This document shows positions 15,499 through 23,444 of a stretch of DNA of 28,522 bases, piece by piece. Position 1 is the stretch's first letter, and each line of letters begins with the position of its first letter. Below the pieces are notes generated by a model, which worked only from the letters and a program-made list of their open reading frames with translations, did no database searches and was not told the DNA's origin. Source of the stretch: JAFDWI01 sp040255345 (GTDB lineage: Bacteria; Actinomycetota; Acidimicrobiia; Acidimicrobiales; Iamiaceae); contig JBDZUV010000030.1 in NCBI GenBank assembly GCA_040255345.1, positions 1 through 28,522 on the forward strand. Direction: 5' to 3'. The position numbers and the translations under genes were made by a program.

Positions 15499-16092
15499 AT
15501 GGCCGCCCCACCGGGTCTGCGCGAACGCAAGAAGCTGCAGCGTCGAAAACTGATCGAAGACACGGCCCTCGAGCTGTTCGCACGCGACGGTTTCGACGCC
15601 ACCACCGTCGAGACCATCGCCGCGGCCTGCGACATCGCTCCGCGTACGTTCTTCTCGTACTTCCCGACCAAAGACGACCTCGTCCTCGCCGACTACGCCG
15701 ACCGCCTGGCGCGGATCCTCGACGCCTTCGCGGCACGCCCGGCGAACGAACCCGCCTGGCAAGCGCTCCAGGGGTCGTTCGAAGCGATCGCCGCCGACTA
15801 TGAATCCGAAGCCGACCGTCTCCGCGCGCGCTTCGCGATCATGGCCACCGCCCCTTCGGTGCGGGCCCGCAGCCTCGAGCTGCAACTCGGCTGGGAGTTC
15901 GCGCTCGTCGAGCGTCTCTCGGAGCGGGACGACGTCGTCGACGACACGGTCGCCCAGTTGCTCGCCGGCACCGCACTGGCGATCATGCGGGCAGCGTTGC
16001 GCCAGTGGTTCACCTCGGGGACCGACTCGCATCCGCCCGAGCTGATGCGCCGGGGGTTCGTACTCGCCGGCAACGGCTTCGACCACCTGTGA
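15499..16092 (+). CDS. TetR-family transcriptional repressor
   Basis: A 197-residue TetR/AcrR regulator. The N-terminal HTH is typical (residues about 10-57): RRKLIEDTALELFARDGFDAT, then TVETIAAACDIAPRTFFSYFPTKDDLV. The ligand-binding domain is helical and poorly conserved, as usual. Its ATG is 89 bp from the start of the divergent MMPL transporter, with tandem inverted repeats between. It is therefore inferred to repress that transporter and itself until a hydrophobic ligand binds. It is convergent with the TauE/SafE gene (20 bp between stops). Confidence 0.93.
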   Translation: MAAPPGLRERKKLQRRKLIEDTALELFARDGFDATTVETIAAACDIAPRTFFSYFPTKDDLVLADYADRLARILDAFAARPANEPAWQALQGSFEAIAADYESEADRLRARFAIMATAPSVRARSLELQLGWEFALVERLSERDDVVDDTVAQLLAGTALAIMRAALRQWFTSGTDSHPPELMRRGFVLAGNGFDHL

Positions 16093-16109
16093 CGCCGGGC
16101 GCCCGACGT
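16092..16109. terminator. Possible bidirectional terminator hairpin
   Basis: ACGCCGGGC-GCCCGACGT is an 18-bp palindrome with one mismatched pair, filling the short gap between the convergent TetR and TauE/SafE stop codons. It would fold as a GC-rich stem on either strand but lacks U-tracts, so termination is plausible, not certain. Confidence 0.35.
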
Positions 16110-16111
16110 GC

Positions 16112-16924
16112 TCACACCAGAGCGGAGACGGCTCCCCCGGCCACCCCTACGCCGACCACGACGAGCACACCGGCGAACACCCGCACCAACAGATGCTGGT
16201 CGAGCCGATCGGCGATGCGCTCGCCGGCGATCACGCCGACCACCGCAGCGACCACGAAGGGCAGGGTCACGCCCCAGTCGATGTGACTGGTCGACAGCCG
16301 GGCCAGAAGCGACACGGCGCAGTTGAACACGACCACGACCAGAGCAGTGCCGATCGATTCGGCCATCCCGAGACCGAGCAGGAGCGTCAGGGCGGGGACG
16401 ATGACGAAACCACCCCCCACCCCGAACAGTCCGGTCAGAAAGCCGACGCCGCCACCGACCGCTATGACGGACACCGCAGCCCGCACACCCCCGGCGGCCG
16501 CGCCGACCGCGGGCTCAGGTTCGCGCGCATCGGTGCTGCTGTCGGGGTCTCCGGCGTGGGTACACGACGGGCAACTCACCGCCATCCGCCAGGCGGCGAT
16601 GAAGATCAACCCGCTGAACGCGAGCAACAACACGTCGGGGTCGATGCCGCCGTTCACCGCGTTCCCGGCCAGCGAACCGGGCATCCCGGCGAGCGCGAGG
16701 GCGGCGGCAATCCGAAGACGGACCCGGCCGGCCCGGTGGTGGCGGACGCTGCCGACCATCGCGGCGACGCCGACCAGCACGAGGCTGGTGGTCGTCGCCT
16801 CCCGGGGAGCCTCACCGGCGGCGTACACCAACACCGGCACCGCGAGAATCGACCCGCCGGCACCCAACGCACCGAGGGCGAGGCCGATGAGCAGACCGAA
16901 GGGTGAAACCAGCAGGGCGCGCAT
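16112..16924 (-). CDS. TauE/SafE (TSUP) family sulfite/organosulfur exporter
   Basis: A 270-residue membrane protein with about eight helices in two homologous halves. Each half carries the TSUP glycine motif: LGALGAGGSILAVPVLVY near residue 20 and TGLFGVGGGFVIVPALTLLLG near residue 170. The central cytoplasmic loop (about 115-150) contains CPSCTH, a possible metal- or thiol-reactive pair. TSUP proteins are linked to export of sulfite, sulfoacetate and other sulfur anions. It lies 132 nt downstream of the PIG-L gene on the same strand, so it could be the third gene of the DUF302 - PIG-L - TauE string behind the CsoR/CstR-type operator at 18171. The 132-nt gap holds no gene. Confidence 0.88.
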   Translation of the reverse strand: MRALLVSPFGLLIGLALGALGAGGSILAVPVLVYAAGEAPREATTTSLVLVGVAAMVGSVRHHRAGRVRLRIAAALALAGMPGSLAGNAVNGGIDPDVLLLAFSGLIFIAAWRMAVSCPSCTHAGDPDSSTDAREPEPAVGAAAGGVRAAVSVIAVGGGVGFLTGLFGVGGGFVIVPALTLLLGLGMAESIGTALVVVVFNCAVSLLARLSTSHIDWGVTLPFVVAAVVGVIAGERIADRLDQHLLVRVFAGVLVVVGVGVAGGAVSALV

Positions 16925-17056
16925 CGCCTCAGGGTTGCCGTGTGGTTCGGGGAACGACGGTCGCTCGGATCGGGACGCGTACCGCTGCCGATGCCGCCGG
17001 GGGCGAGCGGCGCGGTCGTGCGACGCGGCTCACAAGACAGGGAACGCGGCGGTGGC

Positions 17057-17743
17057 TCACACGGCGACCGGTCGTCGTAACCAACGCAACGACTCGGTGT
17101 CGCCCGCGAGTTCGAGGCGGCGGTCCAGGACCGGGTTGTGCTCGCTCTGGCTGGCGTGACACCGAATGGCCCGGTGTTGCCGGCTTCGGTCGACCGACAG
17201 CGCGATGTCGATTTCGGCGCCGGGTCGCCCGACGAAACCCGCACCGAACTCCGCCGCGAGCGCACCGGCCACCCGCTCGGCCAGCGCCCAGGCGAGCACC
17301 GGCAGTGCCGGCGTCGCTTCGAGCGCGGCCCGGGTGGCACAGACGTGGTCGGGGTGGCCGGTGATCCCTCCGTCGTCGAACACGACGAGCAGGTCCGCGC
17401 CGACCCTGGTCGCCACTTCGGTGACCTCCGCGGCGAGGTCGGCGATCGGGATCTCACACAGGTGCCCGTCGGGATGGTCGCCCATCTGTACCCGGTCCAA
17501 CCCGAGCGCCGCGGCGGCGCAACGGAGTTCGTCGGCACGGCGTTGCTGCAGCGGTGAGCCGTCCGCGCCGAGGGTCGAGGCCGCGCCGTCGGTGAAGCAC
17601 AGCAGCGACACCGCCGCGCCCTGGGCGGCGAATGTGTCGAGGACGGCTCCCAGGCCGAAGCTCTCGTCGTCGGGGTGCGCACACACCGCGAGCACCGATC
17701 GGGCGGCGACCGGCTCACCATCCGACGCGCCTCGAACGGTCAT
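17057..17743 (-). CDS. PIG-L (LmbE/MshB-type) deacetylase
   Basis: A 228-residue zinc-dependent N-acetylglucosaminyl deacetylase-fold protein. The metal site is visible as AHPDDE near residue 21 and GHPDH near residue 124. RCHASQSEH toward the C-terminus is typical of the family (H-x-SQ). Relatives deacetylate GlcNAc-inositol (MshB, mycothiol synthesis), thiol conjugates (Mca), bacillithiol precursors or antibiotic intermediates; which applies here is open. The ATG at 17743 overlaps the DUF302 stop as ATGA, showing translational coupling. The frame extends further upstream, but that part lies under the DUF302 gene and reads as Arg-rich shadow. The TauE/SafE gene follows downstream. Confidence 0.88.
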   Translation of the reverse strand: MTVRGASDGEPVAARSVLAVCAHPDDESFGLGAVLDTFAAQGAAVSLLCFTDGAASTLGADGSPLQQRRADELRCAAAALGLDRVQMGDHPDGHLCEIPIADLAAEVTEVATRVGADLLVVFDDGGITGHPDHVCATRAALEATPALPVLAWALAERVAGALAAEFGAGFVGRPGAEIDIALSVDRSRQHRAIRCHASQSEHNPVLDRRLELAGDTESLRWLRRPVAV

Positions 17744-18138
17744 CGGGCCAGGCGATCGCGTGCGCGCTCCAGGGCCTCTGCGACCTCGCCCGCCAGCGAT
17801 CGAAGTCGCGGATCGTCGCCACGGTCGCCGGCGGCGAGCACTTCGCGTGGATCGGCGATCACGACCCTGGTGCGCTGGTCGTCGAGCTCTTCGAGCACGA
17901 TCTTGCAGGGAAGGAGGAGGGCCACGGACGGGTCGAACTCGAGCGCCTGGTGAGCGAAGGGTGGACTGCACACTTCCAGGATCTTGAGCCCTGGACGGTC
18001 CACACCGAGCTTGGCGGCGAGGGTCGCGGCGACGTCGATCCGGGCCAGCACGCCGAATCCCTCGGCTGCGAGCGCGGCATCGACCTCGGGTTCGACCGCG
18101 GGGATCGGGGCGTCGAGGGTGACTTCGAAGACCTTCAT
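17740..18138 (-). CDS. DUF302-domain protein
   Basis: A 132-residue single-domain DUF302 protein. It shows the family pattern of an N-terminal strand with alternating charge, a central DRPGLKILEVCSPPFAHQAL and LLPCKIVLEE, each holding one of the two conserved Cys-containing motifs. The biochemical role is not established; such genes often accompany CsoR-family repressors and sulfur or copper functions (recalled knowledge, not tested here). The start ATG at 18138 has AAAGGAG with 7-nt spacing. The CsoR/CstR-type operator (18171-18186) is 33-48 nt upstream, almost the same distance as for the MMPL gene. It is the first gene of an operon with the ATGA-coupled PIG-L gene. Confidence 0.88.
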   Translation of the reverse strand: MKVFEVTLDAPIPAVEPEVDAALAAEGFGVLARIDVAATLAAKLGVDRPGLKILEVCSPPFAHQALEFDPSVALLLPCKIVLEELDDQRTRVVIADPREVLAAGDRGDDPRLRSLAGEVAEALERARDRLAR

Positions 18139-18170
18139 GAACGGACTCCTTTCGGGACCTGGACCGAGCT

Positions 18171-18186
18171 ATACCCCTGGGGGTAT
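18171..18186. promoter_or_regulatory. CsoR/CstR-type operator before the DUF302 operon
   Basis: ATACCCC-TG-GGGGTAT is an inverted repeat with exactly the same seven-base arms and two-base spacer as the element at 9558-9573. It lies directly upstream of the DUF302 gene ribosome-binding site. Two independent occurrences in front of two genes make a chance match unlikely in this GC-rich sequence, where A/T-flanked G/C tracts are uncommon. Confidence 0.72.
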
Positions 18187-18339
18187 CAGTGACCCTAGCG
18201 CGGCGCCACCGGATTCCAACGGGCGGCGAGCGCCGCCCGCCGATCGAACCGGCAAGTCGGCGTCTCCGGCGGCGAGGTACCGGGCCATGTGGTAGATACC
18301 TGAAACGCTTGCAGGGGTCGAGACGGGAGATCACGGGTC

Positions 18340-20043
18340 ATGACGGGGATTCGCTTGGTGGCCGCCTCGATGGCACTGGCACTGGGGTTCGTGAGTATCC
18401 CGCCTTCACCGGCGACCGCGACCACCGTGGCCGCCCTGGCGTCGACCCCGACAGAAACAGCCACCGCGTTCGTCGATGCGGTTCATCTGGACCTGTTGGG
18501 TCGGTATCCCACCGATGGAGAACGAGCCGCGTCGGCAGCATCGCCCCTGGGCACGAGCGCCGGACGCGCCCGGGTCGTGACCGACATCGTGCACTCGGGG
18601 GAATGGGCCGCGCGGACGGTCGGTGATCGCTACACCGTGCTGCTCGGCCGGCCCGCCGATCCGGGAGGACTCGCGTTCTGGTCGGCGCGACTCGTAGCCG
18701 GGGAAGCCACGATCGGGCAGATGGAGGCCGCGCTGGCGTCGTCCCAGGAACGCTTCGCCGGGGCCGCTGGTTCCGACCTGCGCACCTGGGTCCAGGGCCT
18801 CTACGCCACGATCCTCGGGCGTGACGGATCCGGCGATCCCGCGGGGGTCGACTACTGGACCCACCGAGCGGGCCTCGATGGGCGCCGGGTGGTCGCCGAG
18901 GCGTTGATACGGTCCGCCGAGTCGTGTCGTCGCCAGGTCGAGCTGGCCTTCGTCGAGCTGCTCGGTCGGCCGGCCGACGCCGCCGGGCTCGTCTACTGGT
19001 CGGCCAAACTGGCCGAGCGGGGGGTCCGTGCATTGGACGTTGGGCTGGTCTCCAGCGCCGAATACTTCGACCGTGCACCCGAACGCGTCGTCGAACTGAC
19101 CGCGGTGCCCGGGCCGCCCGTCGACGTCGAGGTCGAACCCCACACCGGCGAGGTCACCGTCTCGTGGGCGCCGCCCGCCGCAGCGTCCGCAGGGCCCGTG
19201 GTCGGCTACGAGGTCCATGACGCCGACGGCGCCCACGGGTGTATGACCACCACGGCCACGACCTGCACCGTGACCGGCCTCGACCGCGGACGCGCCTACC
19301 GCTTCACGGTGACCGCACGCAACGCGTGGGGAGACGGACCTCCGAGCGCGCCGAGTCGCTCGGTCGTGCCGGATCTCCCCGTTCCCGGGGTCGGCGCGGA
19401 CTCTTATGCGGGCGTGGTGCGGGTGTGGTGGGACATGACGGCTGCGTGGTTCCCGGGCCCTGAAAACCCCGACGCCTTCCGCATCACCGTCCGACAGGGC
19501 GCGACGGTGGTCCACACCCAGGACATCGACCTGCTCGCGGCGTGGAAGGGTGACGGCCACCCCAAGCCACCCGGGACCATCCCCTTCCCGGCCGATTGGG
19601 GCGACATCGTGTCGGGCCTGACCGACGGGGTCGCCTACACCTTCACGGTGACCGTTCTGTACGCGTCCGATCCGGGCACCGAATCGCCGCCGACCGACCC
19701 GGTCGTCGCGACCCCGGCGATCCTGCCCCCACCACCGACCCGGCTCGAGGCGACACCGGGCGACGGGTCGGCGTCGCTCATCTGGGCCACGTCCTGGGCA
19801 ACCGACCAGGCTCCACTCATCGGCTTCCGGGTCGTGACGATGGTCGACGGCGTGGAGGTCGCACGGCGCTACTTCGATCTCCTCGACATCGATGATCCGT
19901 ACAGCCCGCTCATCGTCCGCGTGTCGATCGACGGGTTGACCAATGGCACGACCTACCAGTTCGTCGTGAACTCGGTGACCACCGCCGGAGACAGCGGCCC
20001 CTCGGACCCGTCGAACGCGGTGACGCCCACCGCGTCGCCCTGA
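18340..20043 (+). CDS. Secreted DUF4214/fibronectin type III protein
   Basis: A 567-residue exported protein. Residues 1-28 form a signal peptide (hydrophobic LVAASMALALGFVSI, AxA near 24-28). Four DUF4214-like units follow, each with a LLGR-x-D...G..YW core: about 49-65 (degenerate), 98-118, 154-177 and 203-224. The rest is three fibronectin type III domains (about 256-345, 348-462, 468-565), shown by TVSW/TFTV strands and SGLTDG-VAYTF / DGLTNG-TTYQF turns. There is no cell-wall anchor or C-terminal helix. DUF4214 is common in large surface and S-layer-associated or glycan-linked proteins; the exact function is unknown. It is divergent from the DUF302 operon and ends 21 nt before the assembly gap. 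Confidence 0.85.
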   Translation: MTGIRLVAASMALALGFVSIPPSPATATTVAALASTPTETATAFVDAVHLDLLGRYPTDGERAASAASPLGTSAGRARVVTDIVHSGEWAARTVGDRYTVLLGRPADPGGLAFWSARLVAGEATIGQMEAALASSQERFAGAAGSDLRTWVQGLYATILGRDGSGDPAGVDYWTHRAGLDGRRVVAEALIRSAESCRRQVELAFVELLGRPADAAGLVYWSAKLAERGVRALDVGLVSSAEYFDRAPERVVELTAVPGPPVDVEVEPHTGEVTVSWAPPAAASAGPVVGYEVHDADGAHGCMTTTATTCTVTGLDRGRAYRFTVTARNAWGDGPPSAPSRSVVPDLPVPGVGADSYAGVVRVWWDMTAAWFPGPENPDAFRITVRQGATVVHTQDIDLLAAWKGDGHPKPPGTIPFPADWGDIVSGLTDGVAYTFTVTVLYASDPGTESPPTDPVVATPAILPPPPTRLEATPGDGSASLIWATSWATDQAPLIGFRVVTMVDGVEVARRYFDLLDIDDPYSPLIVRVSIDGLTNGTTYQFVVNSVTTAGDSGPSDPSNAVTPTASP

Positions 20044-20064
20044 GCGCGACGCGACGACGCGGTG

Positions 20065-20164
20065 NNNNNNNNNNNNNNNNNNNNNNNNNNNNNNNNNNNN
20101 NNNNNNNNNNNNNNNNNNNNNNNNNNNNNNNNNNNNNNNNNNNNNNNNNNNNNNNNNNNNNNNN
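20065..20164. other. Assembly gap of 100 N
   Basis: Exactly 100 consecutive N, the conventional placeholder for a scaffold gap of unknown length. Adjacency and distance of the genes on either side (DUF4214 protein and HD-domain protein) are therefore not reliable. Confidence 0.97.
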
Positions 20165-20184
20165 CCGCCGCGACACTCGGCCGG

Positions 20185-20769
20185 TCAGGCTCGGCGGTAG
20201 ATGCTGTTCAGCGGCTTGGCCATGAGGTCACGGAGCAGCGGCTCGAAGTGTTCGAGCGGCTCGGTGTCATAGGCCGGGTCGAAGGCCACCTGGTCGAACT
20301 CGGCACAGAACTCGGCGGTCAGGTCGTAGTTGGGATGGTCGCGGTACGCGTCACGACCGTCGCGGTCGAGGCCGAGGAAATGGAAGAAGTAGTAGCCCTG
20401 GAAGATGCCGTGATGTTCGACCATCCAGTGGTATTCGTCGCGCACGAACGGCTTCACGATCGCCGCACCGATGTCGGGATGGTTGAACGACCCCAACGTG
20501 TCGCCGATGTCGTGGATGAGCGCGCACAACACGTACTGATCGTCGCGCCCAGCACGCTCCGCCCGGGTGGCGGTCTGCAGCGAGTGGGTCAGCCGATCGA
20601 CCGCGAAACCGCCGAAGTCACCGTCGAGCAGCCGCAGGTGGTCCATCACCCGGTCGGGAAGGCGTTGGGCCGCGTAGATCGCCTCGGTGGCGATGATGTC
20701 CCAGTCGGCCTTGGTGCCTTCGGTCATGGCATGGAACTGCGCGGTGACGGGCGCTTCGACATCGGTCAT
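20185..20769 (-). CDS. HD-domain protein, PhnZ/inositol-oxygenase-like
   Basis: A 194-residue HD-superfamily protein. The metal-binding pattern is THSLQTATRAER (first His), ALIHDIGDTLG (HD), then MVEHHGIFQGYYFFHF and a late Asp (EFDQVAFD). The order and the HSLQ...HDIGD pair resemble COG4341 'predicted HD phosphohydrolase' proteins. That group includes the mixed-valent di-iron oxygenase PhnZ and is related to myo-inositol oxygenase. Hydrolase and oxygenase members cannot be separated by eye. No phosphonate genes are nearby. The ATG at 20769 begins MTDVEAPV; the gene ends close to the assembly gap, so its downstream neighbour is unknown. Confidence 0.82.
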   Translation of the reverse strand: MTDVEAPVTAQFHAMTEGTKADWDIIATEAIYAAQRLPDRVMDHLRLLDGDFGGFAVDRLTHSLQTATRAERAGRDDQYVLCALIHDIGDTLGSFNHPDIGAAIVKPFVRDEYHWMVEHHGIFQGYYFFHFLGLDRDGRDAYRDHPNYDLTAEFCAEFDQVAFDPAYDTEPLEHFEPLLRDLMAKPLNSIYRRA

Positions 20770-20976
20770 GGGTGCTCCTCGGTCGTCTCATCGCCACCGT
20801 ACCGGTTCACCCGCCTGCCAAGGCGTCGCGGCGGCGAGACGCGGGCTCCCGACCTCCGTCGACGGCCGTGCACACGCGCGCGAGGTCGCAACCGGTGGCA
20901 GGGCCACGACGGGGGCGACTAGGCATGCACACGGTGTCGGGCCACGGCGCCGCGTTCGACCAAGGGGAACTCAGCG

Positions 20977-21054
20977 ATGACGTCGCGCAGTGCAGTCACC
21001 GTCGGCATGCCCGACGAGGTGGCACCGACCGGGCGGGGGCTCCGAGATGCCTGA
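20977..21054 (+). pseudogene. N-terminal remnant of a thiolase-like paralogue (25 codons)
   Basis: A short ORF, MTSRSAVTVGMPDEVAPTG plus six residues, then stop. It closely resembles the start of the thiolase-like protein at 23908 (MTMRGAAAIVGVADEVSPTG). The DNA from GTCGGC to ACCGGG is identical at 28 of 33 positions by my count. The preceding ribosome-binding site is also shared: AAGGGGA-N8-ATGACG in both. The ORF stops at 21052-21054 and overlaps the first codons of the acyl-CoA synthetase. It looks like a truncated or decayed paralogue, or a recombination scar. A translated leader peptide coupled to the synthetase is the alternative. Confidence 0.5.
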
Positions 21055-22549
21055 GCTGTCGCACTGGGCGACCACCACACCCGAGCGACCCGCGATCATC
21101 TCGCCATCGGGGAACCGCACCTTCGCAGAACTCGAGCGGCGCGCGAACCGCCTCGTGCACGCCCTGTCCCGCCGTGGGCTACGACCGGGCGACGCGGTGG
21201 CGATCATGGCCGGGAACGAACCCGCGTTCGCGGAGACCGTCTTCGCGTGTCGCAGCGGCGGCTTTCGCCTCACCACCGTCAACTGGCACCTCACCGCCGG
21301 CGAAGCGGCGTACATCGTCGACGATTGCGAAGCCAAGGCGCTGGTCACCACCGACGCGCTGGCCGAGCTCGCCGCCGGAGCCCTCGACGCGGCGCCGCGG
21401 TGCCGGGTCGCGCTGGTCACCGGGTCGGGGCCGGGCCGCCCAGGCTTGGAGTCCTACGAAGCGGCGTGCGCGGCCGAGTCCGACACGCCGGTGCACGCAC
21501 CCACGCCGGGCACCACCATGCTCTACACGTCGGGCACGACCGGACGGCCCAAGGGCGTGTACCGCGAGACTCGACCGGCAACCGTGGCGAACGTCGGCGG
21601 CTACCGCGAAGAGGGCGGCGACGTGCACCTGTGCACCGGCCCGCTGTACCACGCCGCTCCCCTCGCGTTCTCGCTCAACATCCCCATCGCCTTCGGGGCG
21701 ACCGTGGTGTTGATGGACCACTGGGACGCCGAGGCGGCGCTCGAGTTGATCGAGGCGCAGAAGGTGACCCACAGCCACATGGTGCCCACCATGTTCCACC
21801 GGCTCCTCGCCCTCGACGACGACCGCCGTGCCCGGGCCGACGTCTCGTCGCTGCGCTACGTCCTGCACGGCGCCGCCCCCTGCCCGGTGTCGGTGAAGCG
21901 GCGCCTCATCGACTGGATCGGCCCGATCGTGTGGGAGTACTACGCCGCCACCGAGGGGGTCGGCAGTTTCGTCGATTCGGCGACCTGGCTGGCACACCCC
22001 GGCACGGTCGGCCGACCGCTGAGCGACGGCCAGGTGGTGATCGGCGACGCCGACGGTGAAGCGTTGGCTCCGGGTGAAGTCGGTCTCGTCTATCTGCGCA
22101 GCCCGGGAGCCGAGCGATTCTCGTATTTCAAAGACGACGACAAGACCGCTTCGGCCTACCGTGGCGACTACTTCACCCTCGGTGACGTCGGCTACATCGA
22201 CGACGACGGCTACCTGTATCTGACCGATCGCAGCTCGAACCTGATCATCTCGGGCGGCGTGAACATCTACCCGGCCGAGGTCGACGCCGTGCTGCTCGAG
22301 CACCCCACGGTGGCCGATGCCGCGGTCATCGGCGTCCCCGACGACGAATGGGGTGAGTCGGTACTGGCCGTCGTCGAAGTGCGCGCCGGGGTCGAGCCGA
22401 CGCCCGAACTGGGCGCGGAGCTCATCGACCACTGCCGGAACCACCTGTCGCACTTCAAGTGCCCCAGGCGGGTCGAGTTCGTGACGACGCTGCCGCGCGC
22501 CGACAACGGCAAGGTCTCCAAACGGCAACTCCGCGACACCTACCGCTGA
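21047..22549 (+). CDS. Acyl-CoA synthetase (AMP-binding enzyme)
   Basis: A 500-residue ANL-superfamily adenylate-forming ligase, activating a carboxylic acid with ATP and CoA. All core motifs are present: the phosphate loop LYTSGTTGRPKGV (about 162-174), the YYAATEG adenine-site motif (about 302), GDVGYIDDDGYLYLTDR (about 382), the hinge and A8 loop SSNLIISGGVNIYPAE, and the catalytic lysine motif LPRADNGKVSKRQL near the C-terminus. The length and motif spellings fit FadD-type medium or long-chain acyl-CoA synthetases; the exact acid is unknown. The ATG at 21047 gives a natural N-terminus (MPELSHWATTTPERPAI); an in-frame GTG at 20990 would add 19 unconserved residues. Its neighbours (thiolase-like, DUF35) suggest a lipid or steroid side-chain catabolic context. 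Confidence 0.93.
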   Translation: MPELSHWATTTPERPAIISPSGNRTFAELERRANRLVHALSRRGLRPGDAVAIMAGNEPAFAETVFACRSGGFRLTTVNWHLTAGEAAYIVDDCEAKALVTTDALAELAAGALDAAPRCRVALVTGSGPGRPGLESYEAACAAESDTPVHAPTPGTTMLYTSGTTGRPKGVYRETRPATVANVGGYREEGGDVHLCTGPLYHAAPLAFSLNIPIAFGATVVLMDHWDAEAALELIEAQKVTHSHMVPTMFHRLLALDDDRRARADVSSLRYVLHGAAPCPVSVKRRLIDWIGPIVWEYYAATEGVGSFVDSATWLAHPGTVGRPLSDGQVVIGDADGEALAPGEVGLVYLRSPGAERFSYFKDDDKTASAYRGDYFTLGDVGYIDDDGYLYLTDRSSNLIISGGVNIYPAEVDAVLLEHPTVADAAVIGVPDDEWGESVLAVVEVRAGVEPTPELGAELIDHCRNHLSHFKCPRRVEFVTTLPRADNGKVSKRQLRDTYR

Positions 22550-22588
22550 GCGACCGGGCCGTCGAACGACCGAGCGCCGCGAGCGAAC

Positions 22589-22604
22589 CGGGCGGCCTCG
22601 CCCG
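22589..22604. terminator. Possible GC hairpin after the acyl-CoA synthetase
   Basis: CGGGCG-gcct-CGCCCG forms a 6-bp stem with a 4-nt loop, 40 nt after the stop codon. There is no U-tract. It is weak evidence for termination between the synthetase and the GNAT gene. Confidence 0.2.
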
Positions 22605-22681
22605 CCGGATGGGTTCACGGCGGTCGCGCTTCGGCGCAATGGGCCGGGTCACCGTTCGGGCGACGCCGTAACCTCGACGCG

Positions 22682-23368
22682 GTGGCCGCCACAGACCCGG
22701 AGCGATTCGAGCCGCTGGGCGACCCGCGGCCCCACGATGTGGTGTGGCCGCAACTGGCCTGGCCGATCGCACCCGGGGTGACCCTCACCGGATCGACCGT
22801 GCGCCTCGACCGGGTCGATGTGCCTGCCGACGCGCCCGCCCTGTTCGCGGCACTCGATCACCCAGGGGTGTGGGCCCATCTGCCCGTCTCGCCCCGGTCG
22901 GTCGACGACTATGCGGCGTTCCTGACCGGGCTCACGGCGCGTGCGGACTGGCACCCCTGGGTGGTCCGCCTCGTACGTCGCGTCGCGGGCCTGCCACGCG
23001 GCTCCGTCGTGGGTACCACCTCGTACCTCGACGCCCGAGTGGGCGACGCCGGCATCGAGATCGGCGCCACCGCGTACACACCCGCCGTGTGGGCGACCGC
23101 GGTCAATCCCGAATGCAAACTGCTGCTGCTGGGCTACGCGTTCGACGGGTTGTCGGCAGGTCGGGTCCAGATCAAGACCGACATCCGCAACACCCGTTCC
23201 CAACAGGCGATCGCCCGACTCGGTGCGCACTTCGAGGGGGTCCTGCGCCGGCATCAGCGACGTTCCGACGGGACCGTACGCGACAGCGTGGTGTTCGCGA
23301 TCACCGCCGAGGACTGGCCGTCGGTGCGCGACCGGCTGGTCGCCAGGCTTGCCGACTCCGTGGACTGA
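22682..23368 (+). CDS. GNAT-family acetyltransferase (RimJ/RimL type)
   Basis: A 228-residue GNAT N-acetyltransferase resembling the RimJ/RimL subgroup. Seen: LTGSTVRLDRVDVPADAPAL at the start of the fold, GSVVGTTSYLDARVGDAGIEIG (strands 3-4), and a C-terminal half IKTDIRNTRSQQAIARLGAHF plus FEGVLRRHQRRSDGTVRDSV, which is the classic tail of this group. The acceptor (ribosomal protein N-terminus, small amine or antibiotic) is unknown. The start is the GTG at 22682; no strong ribosome-binding site is visible. It is 132 nt downstream of the acyl-CoA synthetase. Confidence 0.88.
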   Translation: MAATDPERFEPLGDPRPHDVVWPQLAWPIAPGVTLTGSTVRLDRVDVPADAPALFAALDHPGVWAHLPVSPRSVDDYAAFLTGLTARADWHPWVVRLVRRVAGLPRGSVVGTTSYLDARVGDAGIEIGATAYTPAVWATAVNPECKLLLLGYAFDGLSAGRVQIKTDIRNTRSQQAIARLGAHFEGVLRRHQRRSDGTVRDSVVFAITAEDWPSVRDRLVARLADSVD

Positions 23369-23444
23369 CGGGCGCCGGTGAACTGAGACTGCTCCGCGGT
23401 CTCTGCCGGCCAGTCCACTTCGGCGATCGCGGTCGAACCGTCAC

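Noticed and set aside
21179..22639. Long minus-strand open frame opposite the acyl-CoA synthetase
   Set aside because: Antisense shadow; the plus strand carries all ANL-enzyme motifs.
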